NCBI GenBank assembly: GCA_018389105.1
Contig: JACATO010000308.1
Coordinates: 901,001 to 965,000 of the forward strand
DNA from: Nautilus pompilius
Lineage: Eukaryota; Mollusca; Cephalopoda; Nautilida; Nautilidae
Direction: 5' to 3'
DNA length: 64,000 nucleotides
Both the position numbers and the translations under genes were made by a program. Positions 36,101 through 49,138 of the stretch are shown here, piece after piece. The first letter of the stretch is position 1. Each line of letters starts with the position of its first letter. The notes under the pieces were generated by a model. The model was not told the origin of the DNA. It did no database searches and was given only the letters and a program-made list of their open reading frames with translations.

Positions 36101-39100
36101 ATGCAAATCTATGAATTCATTGAGATCTAGACACAAAATTGTTTCCCTTTTATCACCAGTGATTTAAAGCCACATTAAACTTTCATTATTCTTTTTTAAA
36201 TTAAACAAATAATTTTCTCCAAAATCTACTTCTGACAAAAAATCATAAAACAAATAGAGAGACATGACTTGCACAATGTTTTAACAGAGAAGACCTTGCA
36301 TAAGCCATGATGGCTTTCTGCCTTTAGCTCTAAGTTATCCATCATACACTAGACACACACAAGAAACCTGGCTGAAAATTAGTAATTACATCTGGCCAGG
36401 TTTCATTTGAATGTCCCTTATATAATCACTCAAAACAATTCAATATGTATTGCATAACTATTGCATTTTTGGTTTTACAAAAATTAATATGCAAGGAAAA
36501 TGTGTCAATATAGCAGAAAAAAAAACATAATTTAGAAAATAATAACAACTTACTTATCATCAATATTTGTTTTAGTTAATAAACTATATTAAAGTATTCC
36601 AATGATGGGACAAACAATTAATTAATTAATTAATGGTATCTCCTAACTTTCTACACATAGTCGACAATTTCCAAAGCCAATAATTTTTTCCTGAATAAAT
36701 GTAATTTTACACCAAAATGAGCTTTTAGACATAGACTTCTGTTTGCTTTACACCATAGCGAGCCCAACCACTGCCACGACAATCCTGCATAAACACCAAG
36801 TTATCAACCTCTGTTTAAAATTAAAAAAGAAGCAAACATACAGCTTATTTTGCAATCCTGAAGAATCTAAAACTATAACAGTAAAAGCATTGGGAAAATT
36901 TAAATGTTTCAAACTTACCACAGGCCCCAAAATGACATATATCACAGTCTCATTTCTTTTATGCCATTCTAAAACAAAATCAACTAACGTGAGAAATCTG
37001 TCATCTGAGAGGAAAGCGTACAAGACTACTTCACCATTAAATCATTTCACACTTCCAAAAATTAACTGAATCTTTTTTAAATGTTCATATTTATTTGAAA
37101 AATATCAAAGCAGAAGTAATTATACTTGCTAGAACAAATAAAATATTTTATTCAACACAGCTAATATGCTTGGATATCTGCTAATGGTCCAGCTGAAGGG
37201 AGAGAAAAAAACAAAGGTTGTTTTTGTTATACACATATTAAATAAAATCTATTTTAAAATAATACATTAAAAACTAATGACCCAATCACACATATACCTG
37301 CATTTACTTTCAATCTAACAAAGTTGGCCCCTGTGGTTATATCCTCTGGTCTCACCTCAAAGATCTAAGCTTCAAGCTGAGATTTGTTATAGTTTTGAAA
37401 CATTGCTAGAAATTTTGTTAAAATGTTATACTGATTATGAAATGCAAGACATCTTACACACTAAATTCATGGCTTTTAGTTGCTGGTATAATTCAAAATG
37501 AAAAGTAATTCTTAAAAAAATTTGCAGCCCAATTAAAGTATGACTGCATTAGCCATTAAAAAAAAAATAACATTGGCAAAAAACAAGTTTCTGTATAGAC
37601 TAAAAACTGACTAATTTAATGAATGATCAAACAGAATTTCTTTAGTTACCAGTTCAGTGGCTGAGCTGAGAGTCTCTCTCTCTCTCTCTCCAGCAGCAGT
37701 ACAATCATAAACCACTGACAATAATTACTACAAAACCTTGGTATTAATATACTTTTTATGTAAATGCATATTACTGAAATTTTTTCAATCCATGAACAGT
37801 TACTGAAAGTCTTTCAGATTTACTCAGTTGTCTGGAATTATGGTAATTTATAATTTAATATTTCTGAAACCATCCGTCACTCCAACATAATGAGTACGGG
37901 AAACATTCTCTTTCTTTCCTGGTCAAAACTACCCATGGATGAATAATGGGCATTTTGTTGGTTGGACTAACACCAACTTAATGCAGCAAAGGGATTATTA
38001 ACCGAAAGCCCGACTAGCGGTTTGTTTTCTTTCTTAGGATCCTGTAGAAAACAGATAAGAAAATGCTAGATGCACATTTCAGTCAAACACTGACCAGAGA
38101 AGGCTGGGACAAGGTACAGCGGATCCTTTACTGGTCGAATACCTGCCACAAGCAGAAAAATGCTGAGATGCTGCAGATCGACTCCAGGAGGTAAGTCTAC
38201 ATTCCTCAAAAGGTATTTTCTTAGTGAAAATGTTGATGGACAAGTCAAAACAGCTAGAAGAGAAATTATTATAACATTTTTTTATATATAGCTCAACAAC
38301 TGAAAATTATCATAAATACTAACTGGAAAGAGAATTTTTTTTTTTAAGTTTTAAAAATGGAAACTTTTATAATATTTATTTAGTATAATTTACAAAAACT
38401 GGTTGGTAGACAATTCTGCATATAGAAATCTCAAACAGAGAGAAGTCGCAGAAACAATTCTCACACCAGTTTCAGACATCTATTTAGTACAATGCTTGCA
38501 ATGACCTCTTTTTTCTTTATTAGTTTCAATTTTATATATTTAAAAAAATTTTCAAAATATTTCCTTCCTTCCTCCCTTTTTTCCCCTTATTTTTAAAAAA
38601 GAAATATGAAGTCATATTTCAAACATTTATTAAGTCAGTCTTACTGCAGTAAATCACAAAAGCAGATTTAAAACTCACCTTGAGGAATTTCTTGAAAAAC
38701 ATCTTGTGGAAGTGAGGACTAAAAATGAACAAAAATATTGTCACTCTACTATTACTTGTATCCAAACAAAGTTTTTTTTTTTAATTTAAATGTAGGTCAA
38801 AATGCAAGATACTGCTAACCAAATTCTTAAATGAAACAGCAATTTATAAATATTGTCATTCCCAACAGGAGAGAGATAATAATTAATAGAATTAATTTAA
38901 ACTGAGAAATCTGGAAAACAAATATAGTATTTGTGATGGTGAAATTTTGCTAAGGTGCAAATGTTATAGCTATAATTCTTTCTTGACAGAAGTTTGCTTC
39001 TATTATTGGAATCTTTACCTTTTCACATTAGCAAGATAATGTGAAATATATTGTCGAGATTCTGCTCTTGTATCTGTGGACTTCAAAATTTTATAATTAG

Positions 39101-39782
39101 CAAGAGATGCAACAAGCAAAGATCTGAGGGGGATTTTGGTTTGTTTCATTGTTTGAAGGGGATATTCCATATTACATTATTCACAGGTAAATATTTATAA
39201 AAACAGCATTTTTGTACCCTGTACCCATTTTTTAAAAAAAAATTAAAGTACTTTAAGTATCTCTTTAATTGTATCTTTAATATTTTTTGGCATAATTACA
39301 ATTATCAATTAACCTTCCTCTAGTTATCTGGAAACGTTCTCTGTGGCCAGAGTTGCAATTTTTTAAAACAAACTCACCCACAACAGACGTTACACTAAAT
39401 GACCGACACACACACACACACACACTCTCTCTCTCCCCCCTCTATCTCTCACACACACACACACTCTCTCTCTCCCCCCTCTCTATCTCACACACACACT
39501 CTCCCCCCTCTCTATTCACACACACACACTCTCTCTCCCCCCTCTATCTCACACACACACACTCTCTCTCCCCCCTCTATCTCACACACACACACTCTCT
39601 CTCCCCCCTCTATCTCACACACACACACTCTCTCTCCCCCCTCTATCTCACACACACACACTCTCTCTCCCCCCTCTATCTCACACACACACACTCTCTC
39701 TCCCCCCTCTATCTCACACACACACTCTCTCCCCCCTCTATCTCACACACACACACACTCTCTCCCCCCCCTCTCTATCTCT

Positions 39783-39813
<31 letters not shown>

Positions 39814-42800
39814 CTGGCCATTTTTGATTTTTACTTTCGTTTATTTTTCCTGGGAATTTATCAGTTTTTTTATTACAACAACAAAAATGGGTGAAAATCA
39901 GTGCAAACATAGCAGAATTTATTTTTGTGGACATGACTAATGCTCCGATAAACAAAATCTGGTGATTTTGTCGTAAAATTTTAAATGCCTTAAAACGCTG
40001 TACACCACCTCTCATTTTAAGGAAAATAATGTGTCTAATGTAATCGTATTTAGACACTGAGTGGCTAAGTGTCATTTCCAGAAGTACTGCGTAGCGTAGC
40101 CCCACAGCAGCATTTTTAGTGTCTTTTTTCAAAACTTGTTCTCTTGGGGGAAAAGACTCCACATCAGCTGAGGCAAGTGGAACACTGGAGAAGTGAGAAG
40201 CAGCAACACTCAAAGTTGGAGAGTTGGAGCAGAGGATTTTCCAGAATTCAAGAGAAGTGATGATGTGGTTGTCTGGGGCCGGCATTGCCATGAACAGCAG
40301 GAATTCGCTTTCCAGTTTAGTACTTTCTTCACCGGGAGCCACAGAGAGAAAAATTATACAAACGAATTCTGTGAATTCATCAGTTGAAGCCACACTTTTT
40401 CAATGAGGATCAAACAGAATGACGACTTTCTAGAATGACAATTTGTTGCAAAAAGCTTCAGGGGGACATATTGCAAATGACAGTAGCTTCCTACTTCTTT
40501 GACAACTCTTCATGAAAACATTGGAAAGCACTTCTGAGTGTTTCCTGTTCAATGACTGGCAATGTGGACATGAAAAGATTAGCTGTTTTTTTTTCTGGAA
40601 TCTCCTCAAATGTGCTTTTGTGAAAAAGTTCTGCAGAGACATTGTTACACTCCTATATTAGAGAGTGTTATGCTTACTGAACAACAGGAATCCAATTTTT
40701 TTTGCTTCATGCAGTGGTTTAAGTGTTTTGATGAGAAATTTGAGCTTTGTACGAAGGTTCTGCCGCGTTTCTTGTGTAGCTGCTTTTCAGCTTTTCCACT
40801 GTTGAACTCTTTGCAATTTAAGAGTTGCATTAAGGACGCCCCATACCTTCTGAACACACTCTGCAGCCAAACACAGACTGAACCATCTTGTCGGTACAAT
40901 GACAATTGGAATGTTGCAGTCAAATGCGATCTCTTCACAAACATCAAAGAAAAGGTTTATTTTTTAACTTTACTGGAATGCTTGGAAACTGCACCAGCAT
41001 CAATTATGAACTTCTTTAAATCAGCCATTTTTGGATCACCTGTTGCGTGAGACACAGCAGTGTGCAGCAGATGAGCTGGACAAGACAGACAAATCAATTC
41101 AGGTTTTTGATTGAGCTTTACATCGTGAGTGAACTTGCACAATCTGCAACTATTTGACTGTTTGCTGATGTTACAATAAGCACAGGTTTCTCCACAACAA
41201 AATGAAAAAATGAAAACAAAATCACCAGGGTTGGGCAGTTGAGAACATCTGGAAATTCCTCAAAAATGAAAGAACTAACCACATTTCAAGTCAGTCCCTC
41301 TTTAATTTATTTGGTCAGGACAAAATCATTCTATTCTCCTCCAAATGTTGTGTGTTAAGATTGATTGAGTTTGACAAAGATTTTGCACCTGGACAGAAAC
41401 TTCGTAAAACTCCCCTACAGGACCATCAACAAGGCCAAGTCACTGCCCTGAAAAGCAAAGAACACGGACAGATTTACTTACTACATCGTGTTGAGCTTGA
41501 TGTTTCTGCTGTGCCAACATGAATGCTGATTCCAATGCATGTTGATCTTTAGTTTCGCTTTCTTGTTTTAGTTTTGAGTGTTGCTTGCTCTCCAAATTGT
41601 CTTTAAACTGGTCAACACAAGCATCAACTTTGATGCTGCACCATTTGTATCACAAAAACTAAACCTCACATTCTCCTGTTTTTGTTTTATGATGTTCAAG
41701 ATCATCCTTATACTTGGTAATGTACTCCAATATAGTGTTTTGCTTTTATTCTATTTTAGCAGGGAAAGTTAGTACTATAAAACTATCAACTTCTAGTAAG
41801 AGAAGAGCACATCATGGATGAGATGATGCAACATAATGTACAGGTGCATGCACACACGTATGGTGCATTACTGTACATGTTGTTATGTGGATTGTTTATT
41901 TGCCTCCACATCACCTTACTTCAACAGGCACCTTCGTATATATACAGAGACTATTGTTTTATTAACACAACACACATATCTGATGCAATGTATTATATTT
42001 TCCTAATAATAAAAAAAATTTTTTATTGTACTTGAGTGATGCTAAATTCTGGTGAAAACTGGTAAAATCCAAATCACAAGATTTGTAAAACCTGGGAATT
42101 TTTTGGTAAAAATTGATTTTAAATTGAAAATGAAGGGTCTTGGATATACACCACAGATACTTTGGAAAAAAAATTCTTACCCATAATTCTCTAGCTTTTT
42201 TCAGTAATGTTGAACTGAAGGTCACGACAAACCTACAACAGACAGCAATCAGTTAGCATGAGAAAATGTAAATAGCTCATAAACCAAACATGTGCAATTA
42301 CCAAAGGTTAATGATCTTCCAGAAGATACAGCAGCAAGTACATTTGCTTGTCAGTTTAAATATTTACCAATGTAACATCTGCAGGTGATTACAATTTAAA
42401 CAATCTGGATACAAAACTGTTTCCATAGTGACCACAAGACTTACTTGGCTCTTGATACAGTGTTTGTCATCACCTGATTTTTGTCAGTATCTTTGTAAAA
42501 CTTGTTGATGTCTGTTCCTGTCAAGATCATTATAAATGGAACCTGGCAACCTAAAAATGGATAGAAAAATAAATATTAGTCAATTATAACCTTAAATTTT
42601 CAGATAGATACCTTAAGCATATATTATGTAAAACCTTGGGGTCTTAAATTAAAAATAAAATTATTGTTGATGCTTTTTTTTCCCCCTTCTGTTATCATGT
42701 CTAATCAAGGATTTTCTAGCTGCTAATTAGCCACTCAATCCAAACTCTCTTAGCTTTCTTTTGATGGTACAGGTTAGGATGCTGACTGAGGCAGAGAAAT

Positions 42801-45800
42801 TGTGGCTAGAAGTTAACTGGCTACCTATCAAGAAAGACTTTAGCCTAAATTTTCAAACAGCAGTACGAGCTAACAATCATTCGAATTAGCAGTCAGAAAT
42901 TATATCAGATGAACATGATAACATCATGCTTTCAGAATGAACTAAACTGAACATTCATAGAAATAATGTGCCGGGTCCATAATTGTGCAAAAAACTTGAA
43001 CCGATGGCAATGTCACAATTTCTAATACTTGGTTCATCAGATATTTAACGATTTATTTTGTTGGGATAATGCACTAGTATTTCCATTAACAGTAAGCTGC
43101 TGATAAAGCAGCTTATGGCGCCTCGTAATTTTGTGTGCTTTTTTATTTAGCACAAAAATTTAGAGACATTAGATTTGACATTATATACGTCTGTGAAGAA
43201 ACAAAGTAATCAGAAACTACAGAAAATAATCTATTCTTTATCCAAATCAGCCCATGGATTTCATTACATGATAATGATGGAGTGTCACAATTTGTACAGG
43301 CACCTTACTTAGTCACTATTTGAAATGGTTGCCTGGCACATCATCTACACCTGCTCTAAATGAAATGTCTGATCACCCAAGCATAGATAGGTGCTGTAAA
43401 GGTGGATTCTTAGCCTTACAATTCTACCAAAGAGATGTTCAATGGTTTATTGATTTAACAACATGGTTAGCCATAGTCCTAACAATATGTGGCCTGGTAT
43501 TGTTATCTTGATGTCAGTTGTTGATAAGCAGCATTATTAGTCTCTAAACCTCATTTGACTTCTTAGTATGACCTACAGTCTTTTTCTTCTCATTATTCCT
43601 CCCCACATCATTGCAATTACTACCATCATAACAATCAAACTAAACAAAATTGGCAGCAGCAAAGCACTTCCCTGACAATACCACATAATTTTCCTGTCAG
43701 AAGTCTACATTAAACTTTCTTCAGAAAACTACATATGCTGTCAATGGATCCAACAATGACAGCATCTTGCTAATTAAGCTTGCTAATGACAATTTGTCAA
43801 TGGGAGCCTAATAGATAGGTGTCTGGGCCATAATCCAACATAATAAAGTCAATATCTGATGGTTTATCAGGGCATACAAGTACCTCAAGGAACTTGCCCA
43901 TAATTGTTGTTGGATCTGGGAAGCAGTAGCTACCCTGTTCTGCGGGGGCCATTCTACTGATCGTGAAAATCTAGATGATTTCAGCAAAATCTGTCAATAA
44001 TATAATCAGTCTGGATGTAGCATTTTACAACTCACCTACTACAAGATGTTAAAAGTATCTGCATTTGAAAACTACTGTTATAGGCTTCATTACACAAAAG
44101 ATATTGGCTGCAACATAACCATATATTTATACCAATAGATAAACCAAATTTTATGTTGCATGCAAGTATGGCACTGTTAGTACACATTTTCCACATTATT
44201 TTATGTTAGATTTTAAACATAAATTATCATCATCTTTCACTCTTAATCATTTTGATAAAATGTGCGCATTAAAATCCAATACCACTAAATTTTTGTCAAA
44301 TAAAGTGAGTAAAAAAAGATTAATTGAACAGGATAGCCTTTATTATATATTTAAGTTTTTAAATTTATTCAATATGCTGTAATATTTTACTTGAGTCTTG
44401 CCCAGGTATCTAATCTGATATGCTGTAAAAAAATAAGCAAATGTGTTTCAAATTTGTGTGTATACAAACATATGCGTACCGCAATTAAAAACTCTGATAA
44501 CTGCTGTTTACAGCTATATATTTAAAAGCATGTGTGTAAAGCAAATGCATAAATATTCTTTAACCCTCCAAATGCCACATCAGTTTTTACCTTATATATA
44601 CTACCTGTCTGGAAGCTTGAGTTTGTAATTGTATTGAACTGGATGTACATTTAGTTGTAATGCAAAACAAGTGGGTCTATAGTGATGGAGATTTACCATT
44701 ACAAAGGGTTATGTTAAGAGGAAGCCACTGCATTAGTCCCTTGACTCAACCTGTGCTGCTAAGTAATAGATTTAAAGGTAGATGGTATACAAAGGGTTAA
44801 ATTTATTAAAAAATGAAATTGTTTTAAAGTTACATTAATATACTTTTAACAAGTTGAATATAGAAACACCCTCTTCCCATTAAAGTGATTAAAAACCAAT
44901 GATTTTTTAAACAAGTTTTTTCACTGGATATTGTTTAAATCCATTTCTTTTAATTAATTAATTAGTTAGTTTCATCATCAATATTTACATTTTCAGAGTG
45001 GTCATGAACTATCTGTTTAGAATATTATAAGAAATTCAGTATACTTTTAAAGCAGTTTACCCTGCAACAGGATTCCAGAATAATAACTGTGTAATCCCAC
45101 AATGGCTCTGACTTTTTCATCTTTGATAAATTTCTGAAAACTTTCAGCGCTGTGAAATTCTTCTACACCTTTCAAGATGCACGGATAACCAAAAGATCGC
45201 ACATGATCACTAAAAGAACAAAGAAAAACCATGAATGTTTACCAAAACTCATGAAAGAACTGCTGTGAAATTTAATTTCAAGTACTCTGATCACTTTTCA
45301 TCAAAGACTTGTTAAAAGTATGCAGTTAGCCGATTGATCACCGTCTTTAATGATGCAAAATTTGTTTCTTTAGATTCAGGTTAAATGAAAGAGGAAAGCA
45401 TTCTATGCACAAATGTAGAACCAGGTTTATCTAAACTCGGGTTTGACTACCAGTATTATCCAAGCTCATGCACCATCTCTAATAGGCTGAAACAGCACAG
45501 AAAATTGTCTAAGTCTGGCTGGCTGCAAGCTGCTTGTAGTTATCCTTGCTTGTGTTTTTTTTTACAATTTATTAAGGAATAAATAATTGGCTAAATATAC
45601 GTACCTACATGTCTTTTTTAGGAAACAACAGAAATAAATATAAAGCATGCACTGCCACTGAAGAAAACATCAGTTCTCTTCCTCATGCTTGCTAGTTTGG
45701 AAAAAACTAAAACAGAGAGATTTGTTGGGAAATATACTGAACAGTCAACTTGTCTTCCAGTTTCTGATAGTTTCAATAATTTGTGAATGTAAAGAGCTGA

Positions 45801-45894
45801 GATAAATTTCCAATACTGACCAAATTCTCAGTGCTGTTGTGGTATTTCCAGTTTGTTTTCTGAGAGGTGAGAGAATCAGTAGAGTTTTCTCCAT
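33120..45894 (-). CDS. GLT1D1: Glycosyltransferase 1 domain-containing protein 1, GT4-like
   Basis: Eleven coding exons on the minus strand: 45894-45821, 45209-45061, 42550-42445, 42232-42181, 38718-38679, 38253-38095, 36968-36919, 35039-34996, 34597-34477, 33779-33681 and 33290-33120 (TAA). All phases agree, giving 1065 nt or 354 residues, close to human GLT1D1. The N-terminus MEKTLLILSPLRKQTGNTTT matches the Rossmann start of GT-B enzymes. Later words are LLVAGIRPVKDPLYLVPAFS (start of the glycosyl-transferase group 1 domain) and ILVNSSESEAMSAAILEAMD, which contains the EX7E motif of GT4 retaining enzymes, then SVPVIARKIPSNSD. A cytosolic sugar-nucleotide-dependent transferase is likely by family; its substrate is not established. 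The ATG exon has a possible acceptor at 45937-45938, so 5' non-coding exons probably lie upstream. Confidence 0.93.
34884..34939 (+). repeat. Half copy of the foldback element at 35.2 kb
   Basis: TTTGAAGAGCATATCC...ACTGATCCTAACAGAGTAAT closely follows the complement of the right arm of the palindrome at 35200-35323 (TTTGAAGAGTATACCC...CCTGACAGAGTAAT). It is therefore a truncated relative or a solo arm. It stops about 55 bp from the GLT1D1 exon at 34996-35039. Confidence 0.6.
35200..35323. mobile_element. Foldback MITE-like palindrome
   Basis: The left arm CCCTTTGAGGAATAGTGGGT and following bases pair with the right arm, which ends ...ACTCTTCAAAGGG. The inner arms TGACACAGTAATCCCATA and TATGGGATTACTCTGTCA are nearly perfect complements around a short AT loop. 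The whole 124-bp unit could fold into one hairpin, as MITEs do. It carries no coding capacity. It lies about 160 bp upstream (gene sense) of a GLT1D1 exon. Confidence 0.7.
39404..39808. repeat. 33-bp CA/CT/C-run minisatellite
   Basis: A (CA)n run, then about ten copies of a unit made of CTCTATCT, a CA tract, a CT tract and a C run, ending in another (CA)n run. Where I measured it, the unit start recurs every 33 bp (39542, 39575, 39608). Because 33 is a multiple of three, long open frames appear in several frames, with an 11-residue repeat (SISHTHTLSPP); these are not genes. It lies in a GLT1D1 intron. Confidence 0.95.
39960..41560 (-). pseudogene. Decayed hAT transposase
   Basis: The minus strand preserves, across frameshifts, CLSCPAHLLHTAVSHATGDP (the CxxH-type helical region before the RW motif, near 41.05 kb), then TRWFSLCLAAECVQKVWGVL (the hAT TRW.SL..A.ER block, near 40.86 kb). 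Near 40.2 kb it has LEFWKILCSNSPTLSVAASH and FSSVPLASADVE, the C-terminal hAT dimerisation region (FW......P.LS.LA...L.IP.SSA..ER). The order is correct for one transposase of over 400 residues. Stops and shifts inactivate it. It sits in a GLT1D1 intron in sense orientation. A different hAT subgroup from the copy at 10-11.3 kb is likely, since the two share little beyond family motifs. Confidence 0.65.
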
Positions 45895-45936
45895 AGAATT
45901 CCCCACACTTCGAAGGCTGTGCACACCAATGATGAT

Positions 45937-47251
45937 CTAAAAAAAATTAATGTATTAACAGATACAAAGATGATTTTTACTTAATTTTATACCACAAAAA
46001 GACACTACTCCAACCAATATATGACCAATATTACCTGCCTTTACAATCATAAATTAGCACAGTTTATATTAGATATTAGTTAAAAAAAAACAGTGCAGTG
46101 TTGTTAAATTTAATATGAGTCCACACCTTCACATCAGGCCCAATGTGAACTGTCTCATTACCTATAGTACAAGTGTAAAGAACATTCCAGGCAATACCCC
46201 ATACATTTGTGCAAGCACATACAAAAAGAAATATTTTCTAACACTGATTTAAGATGTTTATTTAACTCGACCTTATGACCTCTGGTAACACATGATCTAA
46301 TTCTCAAAGCTGAGGTTTATGGAATTTGAAATATTTTTTTTTAACAGTCAACATAATTAAGAAAATGTTCTCAAAATGCAGTGCTACAACAGCTGGCATT
46401 CTGCTCAGCATCAGAATAACTTGGCTAAAAGCTGACTGTTGAAAAATTGTGATACAAATCTAAGTGACAAAATTTCCATGGGTGGATCTTCATAATAACT
46501 CCACTTAATGAATTACAATAACTGTATTAAAATTGAACCAAATTTGTGTTTTAGTTTTCTCCTAGAATTATTTTGCCAAATACCTTTCCTTCAGTCAAGA
46601 TACAATTTGGAGAGAAAAGAAAAAGAATTAAGTATATCAATAAACAGAGAAGAATACCAATGATTTCCTAGAGGTAAAATGCATAAAAGGACAAACTTAA
46701 ACTTCACTAAGGATGTTGAAACTGGAAAGAATATTGCAAAGGTAAGTGGAAAAGCTATGCTTCTCAGCTAAGCAATGAAATGCATTAATAAGTCTAAAAA
46801 TGTTATCATATTATTATTAATGAAAACTAAAAAAATTGTTTGCCAAGCTAAACTGAATCAGAAAATGATAAACATTTTAAATAATACTAAAGAACTAAAA
46901 CTTGATTTGGTAACAAGTTAATTTGGCAGAGAAAAAGATACATATACTTCTTTCTTCACACATGCTTTTCTGTCTTTATCAAAGAACATACTCTGAAGTT
47001 GTGAGAAATATGGCCCAGGTGTAGTACAGAGTATATCTCTCACAGGCACTATCCCATCTATGACAATTTTCTTTTTGCATAAACAAAAAAATTTTATTAT
47101 AAAGTTTTTTTACTCAAAATCAGAAACCACTTATATTTTTAAGACTTCCAAAAGGAACAGCAGTGTAGTAATTTTACTTAATAATTTTAATAAGATTATA
47201 AACTTAGTCCAAATGTTTATGATTGTATAAATGATCAAATCAACTATACTA
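45937..47251. other. Upstream (5') region or first intron of GLT1D1
   Basis: AT-rich and CpG-poor, like the other GLT1D1 introns, which fits transcription from a promoter further right. No coding exon was found. Confidence 0.4.
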
Positions 47252-48140
47252 CAGTGGTGGCCAAAATTATTATATTACCAAAAATAATTTTGATTCTTTT
47301 CTTGTTTAAAGTATAATTATACCATGATAATTAATGCAACTTTTTGCTTCATAATGTTAAAAAAAGAATTTTTACATTGTAATGATGACAGCTTCACATC
47401 TTTGCAGCATGGATGAGTTGAGTTCCTGGATGTATGATTAGTTCATGGTCCAAATAAAAACCAGCATCTTCCAGAGATCAGTTTTATTGGATTAAGATCA
47501 GAGATGTTCTCAGGTTACATCAGATTCTAAGTAACCATAGGATCCTTTAAAAAATAAATGGCAAAGATAATGCTCCTTAACATCAGAACATTCAGAATAT
47601 TAAAATTCTTATAATTAGGCTCACTTTTGCCCTGAGCCAGAGGTAGTGTCATCCTGGAAAATTAAATCTGAGCCATTTCTTAAATTATCCCTTGTGGTTG
47701 ATTTCAGCTTTTGAACACCCTCTCCCCCCCATCTGGAAATGCATGTCCACGCCATTTTATCTTGAGGATGCTCCATTATAACAGTCCAGGCTAGTTTTTT
47801 CTCTGCTTTGTTTTCATCAAACCTGTGAATGTTGAACTGTAGCTTGTCTGAGCCAGAAGATCATTTTGTTCCACTTCCCTGATTTCACTTGGCATGCTCT
47901 TTTGCTCACAGAAATAATCTACATGGCATTCTGCTTGGAAGAGGCTTCCTTCATAGATAAGAAACCTAACAACCTGCCTGATGGTGCTGCTTTTAGGATG
48001 ATATAAGAATGCTGGGTCATGGACTGAAAACACTAGTCCTGTGAGGAAGTGGCGGACAAAAGTGACCTGGCTATGACCTAACTTAATCGGTGTATGCCTA
48101 GTAACAGACAAATAGTGGGCTCAGGTTTAATCAACCATTT
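47252..48140 (-). pseudogene. Tc1-like transposon remnant
   Basis: The left end CAGTGGTGGCCAAAATTATT follows a TA dinucleotide (47250-47251) and has the typical look of a Tc1-family terminal repeat. Minus-strand text just inside contains SDLNPIKLISGRCW, the degenerate counterpart of the SPDLNPIENLW motif that carries the third catalytic residue of Tc1 transposases. Upstream text is broken by many stops. I found no matching right terminus, so the element is truncated or interrupted near 48.1 kb. Confidence 0.55.
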
Positions 48141-49138
48141 TCTCTCTTCAAATCTGCACTGCACATGCACCGAAAATCTTTGCCAGAGATTTCAGATTTC
48201 CCACTGGAGCCAACATCACTTTATTAAAACAGAATGTTATTAACATTTTGCAAAACTGGTTAAATTCATTACAGTAGGTGTTCATGATCTCCACCACCAT
48301 TCTCAATAATGAGTTCCAGATGTTGTAATGCAGTACATAGCAGCACACAAGTGACGAGTGAAGATGGCAAAAATGTGTCAATGAATACTGATTTCAAGAT
48401 GAGCAGACGTGGCATGGTATTTTCAGATAGCTCCATAACCAAACATGCTGAAATGCCCTACTGATGATTCATTCACCAAAAGCAGGTCTTACCCCAGGTA
48501 ATACAATTGTGAATGTTCGTTTGGCCTTGGAGGTGAAAGGGGTCTTCATCAGTCCACAAAATGTTGTCAAGCCATTTGTCACTCACCTGAAGAGGAATTC
48601 TAAGATGGAGTTAAACTGCTTCTCTGAGTAAGCAGAAAGCAGTTCCTGCAGTCTCCACATCTTGTATGAAAACAGCATTAGTGTTTTGTTTTATCTTACA
48701 CCTGCATCACCCATGAATACTGTCGTCTGATTTCTCATGACATTTATTGAATTTCTGCAACAACTTCTACAGGTGTAGGTGGGCATCTGATCATGGTTCA
48801 TCAGCCACAGATTCTACCTCCTCAAATTCATGAGATCACACATGACCCTAGGCTACATGAACCTCAACAAACACCTGTGGCATGATGAAAGGAACATAAA
48901 GCTGCCTTTGCATAACATCGACTGCTACAGAAAAACTTCACATGTACTATGCAATCTTAGAGAAAAATTCTACAGACAAAGAACTGCTTATTTATTACAC
49001 AGAAAAACACCCCAAAAAGTGACACCACAATTATGGAGAAATTTGCAACTGTGCATGGCACACTTACTTCCATTAATGTAGGGCACAGTTTGGAAGTTAT
49101 AACCAACCAACTGCTGGAAGTAACTTTATGGTCACCTG
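48141..49138 (-). pseudogene. Second IS630/Tc1/mariner-type transposase remnant
   Basis: On the minus strand, near 48.5-48.6 kb, WLDNILWTDEDPFHLQGQTN and IHNCITWG fit the family block around the first catalytic Asp (W.....W.DE..F...G..N..N...W). The outer edge reads CAGGTGACCATAAAGTTACT (complement of 49119-49138), a plausible terminal repeat next to a TA-rich site. The frame is broken repeatedly. It abuts the Tc1-like piece at 47.25-48.1 kb, and the two may be nested insertions. Confidence 0.5.

Noticed and set aside
36743..37069. A 108-codon plus-strand frame
   Set aside because: It lies antisense over the GLT1D1 exon at 36919-36968 and its flanking intron.
39353..39940. Long open frames on both strands across the CA/CT repeat (up to 195 codons)
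   Set aside because: The 33-bp repeat unit is a multiple of three, so any stop-free frame stays open. The product would be a simple 11-residue repeat with no family match.
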